A stretch of 64,000 nucleotides of DNA from Sapria himalayana (GCA_029783825.1 JAREIK010001332.1:558001-622000), one strand, 5' to 3'; counted from the stretch's first letter, positions 49,989 to 61,479 are shown. Numbers and translations are program-made. Notes: generated by a model not told the origin, from the sequence alone.

Positions 49989-50818
49989 TAATTTTTAAAG
50001 GCATTTTTTAATGCCTTGATGCATTTCTAAAGGTGAGACATTCATAAAATACCTCAAGGCATTAAAAAAAAGTATCGACTCGACGGAGCTCCATCAAGCT
50101 CAATGAAGCTCCTCAAGCTCCAATATGTAGCTCACTAGAAGCTCTATGAAGCTCCATCATGGAGGTCCACGCGAGTTCCATTGAGCTCATGCAACTCAAG
50201 TGAGCTACATCAAGCTTCACGATGGAGCTCACTTTAGCTCTACGGAGCTCCATCATGGAGCTCACTTTAGCTCTACGGAGCTCCATCATGGAGCTCACTT
50301 TAGCTCTACGGAGCTCCATCATGGAGCTCACTTTAGCTCTACGGAGCTCCATCATGGAGCTCACTTTAGCTCTACGGAGCTCCATCATGGAGCTCACTTT
50401 AGCTCTACGGAGCTCCATCATGGAGCTCACTTTAGCTCTACGGAGCTCCATCATGGAGCTCACTTTACGGAGCTCCATCATGGAGCTCACTTTAGCTCTA
50501 CGGAGCTCCATCATGGAGCTCACTTTAGCTCTACGGAGCTCCATCATGGAGCTCAATTTAGCTCGACGGAGCTCCATCATGGAGCTCACTTTAACTCTAC
50601 GGAGCTCCATCATGGAGCTTGATGGAGTTTCCCGAGCTCCACAATGGAGCATACTGGAACTCTATGGAACTCCTTCAAGCTTTTTTGTGGAGTAGAAAAT
50701 ATTAAATTTATGTCTTACATTGTAATAAAAAACTTATGTCTTAATGCCTCGAGGCTTATACCTCGCCTCACGAACACAAAAATATCTCGCCTTACACTTT
50801 CATCTTTTAAAACTTTGT
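49989..50818. mobile_element. Insertion carrying a GAGCTC minisatellite, MULE-like
   Basis: Flanked by TGGGAATCA (49980-49988) and TGGGAATAC (50819-50827), a 9 bp near-duplication matching 7 of 9, the length expected of Mutator-like elements. The other B LTR lacks this block near 30690. Outside the minisatellite it has AATGCCTTGATGC / CCTCAAGGCATT and GCCTCGAGGC / CCTCGCCTC words, some forming inverted repeats. Only a weak terminal inverted repeat (TTTTTAAAGGC versus AGTTTTAAAAG) is visible. No coding capacity. Confidence 0.6.
50222..50622. repeat. 33 bp GAGCTC minisatellite, 12 units
   Basis: Unit: GGAGCTCCATCATGGAGCTC followed by ACTTTAGCTCTAC, 33 bases, repeated 12 times with only a few substitutions; one unit is six bases short. 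Each unit holds three AGCT-centred sites and a near-palindrome (GGAGCTCCATCATGGAGCTC). Because 33 is divisible by three and the unit lacks stops, long frames open on both strands (50113-50695). These are not genes. Confidence 0.95.
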
Positions 50819-51475
50819 TGGGAATACAACTAAGACAAATGCTCTTAGGAATAAAGATTCATGGCTATTAGAAATGTCACAACTATAATAAATAATCTCT
50901 GGAGCACAAAGTCATAGTAGAAAATATGACCACGACTAATTTTCCAAGGTATTTTGGCTATATATCAATTAACTTGTAGTGATGAAAAATGTCATAATGT
51001 TTTGTACTAGTGGGGGTACTTGGTTATCTTGATATGAAATTAAGATCATGATCATTATGGTGTATTAGATATAATATGATCACGACTCAAAAAAATATCA
51101 TGACCATGAAAATTATGTTGCATAGTAAAAAGATTATGTCAACTTTATCATAAAGTCATAATGTACACATATTGCAATTACTAGTTTTATTGAATCATAG
51201 AAAAGAAAGGATATTCCAACTACTTAATAGGATCATGGAAGGTATAACCAAATCATGACATGAGAGATATCATGACTTTTTATTTCTTTTTTTTTCCTCT
51301 AAGTCATCTCTCAACCAAGTCTATCAAATTTAACTAAAATAACTCTGATTTTATTAATATTCATTAAATTTTTTAAAAATAAACATATAGTGAAATCTTT
51401 CTAATTAAAATTTAACTACATACTAATATGTCATTAAATACATATCAGATGACCCAAATAATTGGTATATAGAGT

Positions 51476-52200
51476 ATTAAAAAGTTTCCAAAGACATTAG
51501 AGCACTATGATGGTATCTAAGTTTTTGTTGACTAGTTGACTAATTTAGCCAACATCTTGCATATTCAGACTAGTAATTCTCTAAATATACTATGCATGAT
51601 TTATGTAAAGAAAATAATTTGGTTGCTTGGAGTTATGACATCTATTATTTCAAATAAAAATATTTGGTTTATTTCAAAGTTTTTGCAAGGATTCAAGAGA
51701 ATGATTGCGACTCGATTAACAAATAAGTAATACTTGTCATCCATAATTGAATATTCAATATGACCACATAATTTATATTTTGAAAGAAATGTTTGAGCTG
51801 GTGTGCTTAAGTTTAAAAGTATATGGTTTGACTACTTATCACATGTTGAGTTTTCTTATAGCACTAGTTATCAATCAAACATTGATATGAAACCTTTTGA
51901 GATGCTTTTATGGTGGCTCTATAGGTCCTCAATTTTTTGGTACAAGTTGGATGAGTTGTATGAACTTGGGCTAGGGTTGATCCAAAAAACAACTGAAAAA
52001 AATTAAAATAATTTATGAAAAGTTTCTTTCTACTCAAGGTCAACAAAAGTGCTATACAAATCAAAGAATAAGACTACTAGAATTTGTGATTGGAAATTGA
52101 GTTTTTCTAAAAGTATTACCTCATAATAGTGTACATCATTTTTGCAAAAAGGAAAAACTTATACCAATATGGGATTTCATTTGAGATACAAAATGAGAGT
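51476..52200 (+). pseudogene. Outer Ty3/gypsy pol, piece 4: integrase core and C-terminus
   Basis: The plus strand reads FPKTLEHYDGI, VFVD.LTNLANILHIQTSNS, YVKKIIWLLGVMTSIISNKN and WFISKFLQGF, matching the integrase core (PKT-x-x-G-x-DA-I-x-VVVDRLTKSAHF ... R-L-HGVP-x-SIVSDRD-x-RF-x-S-x-FW). The middle Asp of SDRD is Asn. After a degraded stretch come LKFKSIWFDYLSHVEFSYST, QSNIDMKPFEMLLWW and GLGLIQKTTEK (51803-52006), then a decayed FLKV...KKEKLIPIW near 52110-52165. It completes the pol gene whose other pieces lie at 9540, 11799 and 28799. Confidence 0.9.
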
Positions 52201-53695
52201 AGCACTAAAAAATCTTTTCTATTTTAACCATTTGACTAGAATTATTTGGCTTTCACCAATATGAAAAAATGTATTTTGAAAAGTTGATAAAAATTATTTT
52301 TATATTCAAAAATAAATTTGGGATGCAAAATTGTAAAGAATGGCACTAACTTTCTAACTTTTGAGTTTTAAAAAGAAAGTTGGGTTAGTTTGAATCATTT
52401 TGGAAATTTAGACTTTTCACTCATTAAATGAGAGATAAACTCTGATTTTTCTATAATTTATCTTTCATGCTCATTATCCTTTTCTTTTTCTATCTCTATT
52501 CTCCTCTCTTGGCATTCATTTATTTACTAAAATCTCTCAAATAAAGCCTTGAATCCTTGGTTTTTAATAGAAATTTCTTTTAGGAAGTGATCAACCCTGA
52601 AACTCCTCTTTCTCTTGAATGAACAACCAAGAGAGAGCTCTAATCTCAATAAATAAGGTTAACGTTTGAGGTGATTTGATGTAATTTTATTTTTCTTGCT
52701 TGATTTTTTAAATTATGCTTGAGTTTGCTCAATTTCTTTTTGTTGAGAATTTGTTGAGGTCCTTGAGCTCAGTTTAGAGTTTTATAAGTAGAGCTTCAAT
52801 GTTAAGGCTTGGAAAAACTTGATTGAGATAGTGAATCTCTATAAATTTATGTAAAAAATACATATTTTATAATTAATTTATGGTGTGTGCTATATGTTTT
52901 ATTATCAACCTTTGTTTTGGTTTTTTTAAATAGTTTTCATGAATTTATATGATTTGATTAAGATATATGAATTTGATTGGGATATATGATGAATTGATTA
53001 AAACTCATGATTTTGGCACTATGGAAATGCCTTTTTAAAGAATTTAGAAATTCATTTGTCCCAAGTATTTTTATAAATAATATGTTTTTCTAAAAATAGA
53101 AAAATGATATTTAGCTGAGTAAATAGTATCAAAGTCATCATTGATGGATATGTATGACTATTTTAGAAATAGAAATTTGTTAGTATGCATGTGTAAAATC
53201 ATATATGAGATATGTTAATGCTATATATGTTATATGATATTCTAGATCTTATATGAATAATTTTGGAAATATATATATTTTGAATTATAGGTTTTAAGAT
53301 GACTATTAGTCATAGCCAATACATTGAGAGCAAGGATTGACAAGAACACCCACATAGGAAGGGGATGATATTTTTGATTAGAATGACCATGACCCCCGTG
53401 TATGTATGTTGTTGATTCTTCTCTATAGAGATAGTGGTCATCATATTAAAATTCAATATCTTCTATGGGTCTTTAGATCATCAGAGTGGGTATGTATATT
53501 TCTTGGTTGGGAAAGTAACTCAGCTAAAAGCTAGTACATTAGTTTTTCCACCATATGTCTCGGTGAGGCCTAATAAAACCTCTAGATGTATGAACTATGT
53601 TTGTTTATAAAAATTAGATAAGTTAGAAATGAAAATTTTGAGAAGATGCACATACATGATAGTTTCATGAATTATCATGTCCATATATAGGCATA

Positions 53696-53728
<33 letters not shown>

Positions 53729-54713
53729 TGATTTTTCAATACCTATATTCAAATTATTATACTGTATATTAGAAATATATGGCTAATGAATGTAAAACAC
53801 ACATCTCATATTTTTCTTTAATTTTTTTACTAGGCACTTATGCTTATCGCTATTTTTCCTAGGAAAAGGTAACAGTGAAAAGTCTTAATGAAGTGATGTA
53901 AAAGTATGTGCTTGGATAGTTTAGACCTCTTAATGTGTGGTTTTGGTATATTTTCATATTTGTTGTTGGGGCAAGGATATAAAATTTATAAAATTATTTG
54001 AAAAGCTTGTATGAGGCCATATGAATATATTTTTATATATTTTTGATTTGCTTGAGGCATACTTGGTGCCTATTTTATAAAAGTATATGTATTTTGCATT
54101 CTTTGTTATGACCAAAGTAGTTTGTGCATTCACCATCACTTAGGGAAGCATAGTTAGAGTTAATTATTTGATGTGATGAAATGATGTCACTCACATCGTT
54201 TGTGAAATTATTTTAATTCATTTTTGTACTTAAAATATTTAAATAGTCAATTCATAATTTTTTTCTCCTTTGTGTCGATCTCCAGGCAATGTTTTGGAAA
54301 CAAGTGCAAGTGCACAAGAGCTGCAACACATGATAATGATAGAATTTTGAACAACCACATATCAATGACCCTTTAATGAACCATAAATGTAAAAGACTTA
54401 GGTGACTAGTATGGATAGAAATGATACATTGATAAACCAATAAGAATTTTTGTAAATATGCTTAAGGTATTTTTCCTCCATGATATTTTTTTTTCTGTCA
54501 AGCTAGTATCCAATCAATTATATTTTAAAAATATTTTCTTATAGTCATTTACATATCACATTTCCATATTTTTTCAGCACACAAAAAATTATCTTCTTTA
54601 GTCTCGTGAGAATAGAATTTCAGTAGGTAGGTATTTCTATGCACAAGTAAGAATTTGTAAGATATGTGATGATGAGGGGACTAAAAACGTGTGTATTATT
54701 AAAGAAATTATTG
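52201..54713 (+). repeat. Probable 3' region and LTR of the outer gypsy element
   Basis: By position this should hold the 3' end and LTR of the plus-strand gypsy element. The GACCATGACCCCCGTG area and surrounding phrases look like an LTR, but no second LTR exists in the window, so boundaries cannot be set. An ATGT tetranucleotide run lies at 53703-53728. No gene recognised. Confidence 0.4.
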
Positions 54714-54721
54714 GAATGAGT

Positions 54722-55233
54722 TAGAGGTGTCAACTAGGTTGGATATCTCGAACATAGCATGAGACACGACACGACTAATTCAAAATTGTGACTGGAGATG
54801 CCACGAGTCGGCTCGTGGCATGGTTTATGTCATGATGACCAATGTTTTTAGCATGAAAGGAATAATATGGCACGACTTGATATGATAGTCCATGTGGGCT
54901 GGTTTTGACCCGATCGATCAAATAAGCTAGCATGGTCCTAATCCATGTTAGCCTGTAACTAACCAGGATAGTCTGGACTGAACCTATGCTAGCTTAGAAT
55001 GAATTGGGCTAGCTTAGTCAGGCCTGACCCAACTTGGCATGACCTGATACAACACATTATGACCCATCCAAAATCTATGCTACTAGGTCGTGCTGGGCTG
55101 CCCATTTGCAGAGTTGTGCTAGCACGACATGATCCATGCTGAAAGCCATGTAAGTACCAACATGGCATGATGACCTGGATGAGCCTAAAAAAAGAGGTCA
55201 TGTCGGCACAACACAACAAGTCTAACACCTCTA
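54722..55233. mobile_element. Small non-autonomous hAT element (512 bp)
   Basis: Ends TAGAGGTGTCAACTAGG and ...CAAGTCTAACACCTCTA. The 8 bp flanks GAATGAGT (54714-54721) and GAATGGGT (55234-55241) match at seven positions. The interior carries CTAGC/GCTAG and GGCATGA/TCATGCC repeats. The frame at 54989-55228 is an artefact. Confidence 0.88.
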
Positions 55234-55243
55234 GAATGGGTGA

Positions 55244-55462
55244 TCATTTTGGTTTTGAACTCATAAAATATATAATGGAAAGTATCTTTCTAAGATATTT
55301 CATCAAGTGGTGCATGTAGCCCATGATCATCACATTAAAATAATGGATGTGATTATCAACATTTGCATGAAACTCAATTATAAATTGCAACTTAGCATTA
55401 TGATATTTGTTTGGGGGATGTTTTCCACCAATATTTGCATTAACCAATTCTAATATCATCAC
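55244..55462 (-). pseudogene. Possible copia gag scrap
   Basis: A 72-codon open frame ending in HLMKYLRKILSIIYFMSSKP. The preceding FHANVDNHIHYFNVMIMGYM loosely recalls the copia gag pattern (G-x-x-V-x-x-H-V-x-x-M-x-x-x-x-x-x-L). I cannot confirm it, and no neighbouring copia sequence supports it. Confidence 0.25.
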
Positions 55463-56385
55463 GACGTGGTTAACAAAAAGATGAGGTGTTTTGGTTTATT
55501 TTTAGGAGATAAAGAATAATTAAAAGAATATGAATAAATTAGTTGATTTGGGATATACCTAATCTCAAAAGATACTAGATTGAATTAGTTTTCACGAAAA
55601 TATTCAATTAAAAGTTAACCAATCTAATATTTTTAATTTATTGATGTGTTACTACTTTTTCAGATGTTTGTAGGTTTGATTTATGATGATGAATTGTTTG
55701 ATAGTTTTTTTTCTTGTGCTTTGAATAATCAATTGATAAAAACCTACATTTCAATTTGAAAAAACAAGGATTCAAACATGTATCTTTTCTAATAATTTAA
55801 GTTCCACTAACAAAAAAAAATGTTTCTTTTTGAAGAAGTAATTAATTTACAAATTGTTTTTAGATAAAACTATGCAAGTAGATTATAATTTGAAAATAAT
55901 TAAAAAAACCCAAAGTTTTCCATATTTAGAAAAAAATACACCACGATGAAAAATTAATTATATTTTAGTACACCAAAAAATATCAATATGATTTTGTCCC
56001 TCACCTGTCACGTTAGCATCGAAATTTATCGTGTGACAATTAAAAAAAATAGGTTAGGATACGACCCGCATGTTTTTTTTTATAAAAAAACAACTAGAAG
56101 TTGGATCAAAACTTGTGTTTTTTTAAATAAAAAAATTATGTTTATTTTCTTATTTTTATATTATGCACAAATATATGTTATATATACATAAAATACACAC
56201 ACACACACACATACAAAACATACAAAGTTTATATTTATACAATATATATAATATATATTTTTATATATCATGTATATTTATATAAATATTGAAAAAAACA
56301 CACACAGATTGTATATATACATATAAACTACATATATATAATATAAATGTATATACACAATATATATCTATATATATACATACTA
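55463..56385. other. AT-rich non-coding stretch
   Basis: No gene seen. A CA dinucleotide run lies at about 56196-56212, followed by TATATA-rich sequence. The sequence TTTTAGTACACCAAAAAAT at about 55962 resembles the end motif of the insertion at 57808 (TTTTGGTGTACTA) and may be a fragment of that family. Confidence 0.4.
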
Positions 56386-56422
56386 TATCTCTATATGGAT
56401 ATTGAAAAATATATACACATAT

Positions 56423-56456
<34 letters not shown>

Positions 56457-56520
56457 TATATTATATATATATAAATATATATAATATGTGTATATATATT
56501 TCAATATCCATATAGAGATA
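56386..56520. repeat. Long hairpin with 45-50 base arms
   Basis: The left arm from TATCTCTATATGGATATTGA and the right arm ending TCAATATCCATATAGAGATA are reverse complements, continuing inward through ATATATACACATATTATATA / TATATAATATGTGTATATAT with one or two mismatches. The loop is a CA/TA run. This may be a MITE core or a simple-repeat cruciform. The minus-strand frame at 56261-56455 is an artefact. Confidence 0.85.
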
Positions 56521-57992
56521 CACATTGTCTTATCTCTCAACTCTTAAATAATCTTTTATTATATATATATATATATAGATATATTATTTTTACATATATA
56601 TATACAAAACTTGGTTTTGAGACAATAGGTTTCTGATTTTGAGTGCAAAACATATAGAGATACAAAACTTGGTTATACTTACATATATATATATAGAGGG
56701 CAAGGGGCATGGGAGAGGGTTGAGGATAGTTTAGTATTTATGATTTTGAGTGCCCTTATATTTAATTTATTTATAGTTTTGTGACTTTTTTTTCAAATAT
56801 TAATAATTTAGTTTTAATTTTTATAAATTTCTGGGATAGTACCATAAAACATATTTCCTCTTTATTATTTATACTACTTAGATCTATTGAATTTGAAGTT
56901 ACCATTATACTTAATTATATTTTACTATATGAATAATATAAAAAATTAATATTATTTACTTATTAAGTATATAGTAAAAAAATTATTTATATATATCTCT
57001 ATACTATTCAAATTATGTAAAAATAATAATAATATTATATTTAAATTTGTTTTATTATATGATAAATATTAATTTATGATAATTACATTTGAGTTTATAG
57101 ATTTAAAAAAAGGAAAAATGAATTATTATTTACTTTTATTATTATATTAAACTTCAGGTAATATTATTATTATCCTGTAGTTTTAGTACACATTTTCCTC
57201 ATATTTTATATTTTGATGTATTAAAATATAATCATTCCTATTAATTCTAATCACATTTTAATATATGTATAATATTAAAAATACTAAATATTATTTATTA
57301 GAGATATTGTAAATTATTGATTCAAATATATAATTATATATTGTTTTAATTTATTCAAATTCATTAAATAAAAAAAATTTAATTATATTATATTATATAA
57401 TTAATATTGACTTAAGGTCAATATTCAAATATATCATAAGGTCAAAATATTATATTATATTATATTATAATATAGATTATCATAAGGTCAAAATATTCAT
57501 CAAATATAGATTATCATAAGTTTTAAATATTCAAATATATCCAATTATATTACATTAGATGTATATCTTATTATATCCGAAAACATCATGCATATATTTA
57601 GATATTTTTTTTCTATAATATTTTTATGAATTTATGAATATATGTGTGTGTGTGTGTGTGTGATTATCAATATATATGTAATATATTATAATTTTTTATG
57701 TAATTATTATTGTTTTATAGATCAATTAATTTTTATATATCATGTGTTGTGTTGGTAATCATGTAAATCTCAATTAAGTTTGACTTGAGTTTTAAATAAT
57801 TCATATAGGGAGAATTATGTTTTGGTGTACTAATTCAAAAAAATCAAAAAAAGAGAATCAAAATTTTAATATTTAAAAATAATAGCACCAAACTCTGAAA
57901 TAATTGAGTTTTAGTATTTTATTTATATTAATACGAAATTAACTTTATTTAAAAAAACTAACTAATTCAAAAAAAAAAAAATCATAAGTCGT

Positions 57993-58125
57993 AACGAGCT
58001 CCACCGAGGAGCTCCTTCGAGCTCCACCGAGGAGCTCCTTCGAGCTCCACCGAGGAGCTCCTTCGAGCTCCACCGAGGAGCTCCTTCGAGCTCCACCGAG
58101 GAGCTCCTTCGAGCTCCACTAATGA
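57993..58125. repeat. 23 bp GAGCTC minisatellite, about 5.5 units
   Basis: Unit GAGCTCCACCGAGGAGCTCCTTC repeated head to tail, then fading into variant copies to about 58175. Like the array at 50222 it is built on GGAGCTCC with an inverted GAGCTC pair, but with a different spacer and period. The frame at 57982-58209 is an artefact. Confidence 0.93.
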
Positions 58126-58180
58126 GGAGCTCCACCGATGGGGGGCTCTAACAAGCTCCTCCGTGGAGCTAGAGAAGCTT

Positions 58181-58589
58181 AAAGGTATTAAATGGGCCAA
58201 GCCTGGCATGACATACTACAGTGCCCTGCCTCTGCCCATCATGCCGTGCCCTGGCCTGTCGTGTTGTGCTGGGCACGTTGGCACTCACTCGTTACTATGC
58301 ACCGAACGTGGTCAATACGAGTCGACGCCTGACAGGCAAGACTCGCCGAGCCCCAAAAGGGCGAAGACACGCGGTGGTGCAGCGGCGCACCGTCGAAACC
58401 CTAATTTTTTTTAAAAATTAGGAGTTTATCCGACCTAAATCGGGCCGAACCTAATACTTTTCGGGCCATGAGCTTGTGCCAGGCCATGCATGTCACTGTT
58501 ACTGTATCGTGCTGTGTTTGACCTGACACGGTAGCTTGGTTGGGTGGCCTAAAACCGGCTCACCCGGCTCGACCCGTTTGACACGTCTA
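58181..58589. mobile_element. Small non-autonomous hAT element (409 bp) nested in the MULE-like insertion
   Basis: Ends TAAAGGTATTAAATGGGCC (eroded) and ...GACCCGTTTGACACGTCTA. Flanks GAGAAGCT and GAAGAGCT agree at six of eight bases. The GC-rich interior has GGCACG and CTGGCC words. The frames 58163-58421 arise from its low stop density. Confidence 0.75.
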
Positions 58590-59627
58590 GAAGAGCTTAA
58601 GTGAGTTCTTCGATGAAGCTCAATAGAGTTACGAGCGAGAGGAGGTGCAAGCGCTGAGGGGCGAAAGTATTGTGAATATTGATTAGAGATTAAATTAAAG
58701 TGACAATGTATTAAGTTGGTATTTTGGCATTGAGGTAATTAAATATAAAAAATTAATTAGTTAAAAGTCTGGTATACTTTTTTTTTAAATATTAAAATAT
58801 AGGTAAGTTTTTTTATTATTTTATAAATAGTACACCAAAACATAATTATCTAATTTATATACCTTTTTGTTGTTTTGTGTTGTATTGTATATAAGTCTAA
58901 TATATTTATGTAAATGCGTTGGGATACCAACTTCTTGAATAGAAGTCTAATCTTGCTTGTGCTGATTCTTGAGACGTCTGACTCATCAATAAAATCGCAA
59001 ACAGATGAGTGGCAAATCTGACACCATCTTCTCAGTCTTTTCGCCAGAAGAAGTTTTTCTCTTACTCAACTGTTTATCCTCATTCCTTATTTAATAGTTA
59101 TCCGAATTAGCTCATGCTTATTTTACTGTTTTATAACTTCCTTTCACTGTTATGTTTATCACAGATGGAATTTACTGCGGAGGATGAGACGATAGAAATC
59201 GTTCCCAATTTAAGGATGGATACTCTCAATTTTATATGTGTATGTCTATGTCCATGTCTAGATTTCCTAATTTCTTCAATGTGCAGTGTTTGAATACGCC
59301 TCACTACAATTACTGGCTTTAGAGCATTGTAAAATATAAAGAGTGGAAGGGCTTCATTTGTAAGACATGTATGTGACCTTAGGTTTACTTGTAATCCGGA
59401 TAAAAGTTTAAAATACATAAAATCGGATGGAAAGAGAATGAATAATTATCAGAAACTCAGAAGCATTTTGCATTGTTTGTGGAGTATTGTATTGTCAGAT
59501 CCACCTTGTGCGCCAGAAGTTCTGTTGATATATCATTTGGGAGCTCATGGATATATGTGGAAAAATAGTAAAAAAGTATAATAATGTATTCTAAATATAT
59601 CGTACAAGTATGTCTTTATAAATATAG

Positions 59628-59742
59628 ATATTTATTCTATTTAGATCTATCGAGTATGAAGTTAATATTATATTTAATTATATTTTACTATATAAATAAT
59701 ATTAAAAATTAATATTATTTACTTATTATGCACATAGTAATA

Positions 59743-59791
<49 letters not shown>

Positions 59792-60333
59792 ATACTATTC
59801 AAATTAACTAAAAAAAACTAATATTATATTTAATTATATTTTATTATATGATAAATATTAATTTGTAAGAATTATATTCTAGTGCATCAAAAAAAGGAAA
59901 AAGTAAAAATGAATAATTATTTATTTTTATTATTATATTCAACTTTAGGTAATATTATTATTATCCTATAATTTAGTACACATTTTTTTCATAATTTTTA
60001 TTTTGATGTATTAAAACATAATTATTACTATTAATTCTAATTATATTTTAATATATACAATATTAAATTTAATTTTATTTATTTATTAGAGATATTAAAA
60101 ATTATTGATTCAAATATATAATTATATATTATTTTTATTCATTCAAATTCATTGAATATAAAAAAAATTAATTATATTATAATTTATAACTAATATTGAA
60201 TTAATTTGATTTAAATATAAATTATCATCATGTCAAAATATTCAAATATATTACATGTATAACTTGTTATATCTGAATATATCATGAATATATTTAGATA
60301 TTTTCTTTTTTATAATTATTTTAATGAATTAAT

Positions 60334-60379
<46 letters not shown>

Positions 60380-61405
60380 AATATATATGTGATTTATTAT
60401 AATTTTTTTATAATAATTATTGATTTATCGATCAATGAATATTTATATATCATGTGTTGTGTTGATAATTATTGATAAAATATATATTTGATATTATGAT
60501 AATTATGTAAATCTCACAAATGTTTGACTTAGATAAATTTATAAACCCTTTGTTTTATTGTGTTGGTATATAAATATAAGATATATTTGTATATCTTGTG
60601 TTGGATTTTGGTAATCAAAGTTCAAACTCAAATTTTGGTACTGAAATGCTTGTAATAATTCTTGAGACATTTTACTTATAATGTAAATCATAAAAATATG
60701 GCTGACCAATTTGACACCATCATCTTTGTCTTTTCTCCAGAAAAATTTTTCCTCTTACTCGATCTGTTCTCTGCATTCCCTATTTAATAATTATCCAAAT
60801 TTGCTGATGCTTATTTTACTGGTTTATAACATCCACCCATTGTTTGTTTATCACAAATAAAATTATTAAGAAGGATGAGATGATAAAAATTGTTCCAATT
60901 TAAGGATGGATACTCAATTTTATATGTGTGTCTATGCCTAGATTTCTTAATTTCCTCAATGCGTAGTGGTTTGAATGTCTTACTAAAATTATCGACTTTA
61001 GAGCATTCTAAAATATAAAGAGTGGAAGGGCTTCATTTGTGAGACATGTATGTGACCTTCGGTTTACTTGCAATCATGAAGTTTAAGGTGGGGGTAGAGA
61101 AACCCATATATTGATTGCCTTCATTTTGTGATTTATACTTCAATCCGGCTAAAAGTTTAAAATGACATAAAATTTAATGGAAAAAGAAAATGAATAATTA
61201 TTAGAAACTCAAAGAAGCATTTTGCATTTTTTGTGAAATATTGTAATATTGTATGTGTTAGAGCCATCTTGTGCACCAAAAATTCTTTTGATTTTTAATT
61301 TGGGAGCTCATGGATGAAGTTATTATGAATAAATGTAGAAAAATAAAAAAAAGTATAGTAATGTATTCTAAAAATATTGTACATGCATGTCTTTAAAAAA
61401 TTAAC
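59628..61405. repeat. Tandem duplication, unit 2
   Basis: Second unit, without the MULE-like insertion. TA runs lie at about 59747-59787 and 60338-60375, the latter corresponding to the TG run of unit 1. A ~60 base segment near 61080-61140 is absent from unit 1. Unit divergence (roughly 10-15% by eye) suggests an old duplication. Confidence 0.85.
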
Positions 61406-61479
61406 AAAATGAATTGAGATAATTCACAGGTCAAGTGTTTCTATCAAAAAATATAAAATAACATAAAAATACAACAAAC

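Larger units (their letters stand above)
29174..51475 (-). mobile_element. Ty3/gypsy element B (Athila/Tat-like), minus strand, split by element A
   Basis: Two related LTRs, 29174 to about 31420 and 48552 to about 51475, lie in the same orientation. Next to the right one is a primer-binding site, and a gag C-terminus and protease lie at 46393-48527 on the minus strand. Reverse transcriptase and integrase of this element are not present. The outer gypsy integrase stops at its left edge and resumes at its right edge. A candidate TATTA repeat occurs at both edges (29174-29178 and near 51473) but the LTR tips are too eroded to be sure. Element A fills its interior. Confidence 0.75.
48552..51475 (-). 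repeat. 5' LTR of gypsy element B
   Basis: Same family as 29174-31420, with an 830 bp insertion at 49989-50818. Shared words include ATTGTGTAGGTAGT, CTTGGATTT.TCTC and AGCACAAAGT(T/C)AT. The right tip is eroded and placed by the point where outer gypsy integrase begins again. Confidence 0.72.
57808..58852. mobile_element. Insertion with inverted ends and 9 bp duplication, MULE-like
   Basis: Ends GGGAGAATTATGTTTTGGTG and ...TACACCAAAACATAATTATCTA form ~25 base inverted repeats (AATTATGTTTTGGTGTACTA). The flanks are ATTCATATA (57799-57807) and ATTTATATA (58853-58861), 8 of 9 matching. Unit 2 of the tandem duplication has the empty site near 60530. It carries a GAGCTC minisatellite and a nested small hAT element and has no coding sequence. 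Confidence 0.8.
56868..59615. repeat. Tandem duplication, unit 1 (with insertion)
   Basis: Aligns with 59628-61405. Shared stretches include ATTTAATTATATTTTACTATAT, ATCATGTGTTGTGTTG, GCTTATTTTACTG.TTTATAAC, TTTAAGGATGGATACT and AAAGAGTGGAAGGGCTTCATTTGT. It differs mainly by the ~1.05 kb insertion at 57808-58852 and a ~60 base gap near 59395. A TG run lies at 57644-57662. Neither unit has a recognisable gene; the frame at 59131-59418 is not conserved intact in unit 2. Confidence 0.85.

Noticed and set aside
50222..50622. CRISPR-like regular direct repeats
   Set aside because: Units are contiguous with no unique spacers, and the setting is plant transposon DNA. It is a minisatellite.
50113..50695. 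Long open frames on both strands encoding repetitive peptides (TELHHGAHFSS, MELRRAKVSS and similar)
   Set aside because: They are translations of the 33 bp stop-free minisatellite in several frames. No start context, domain or conservation supports a gene.
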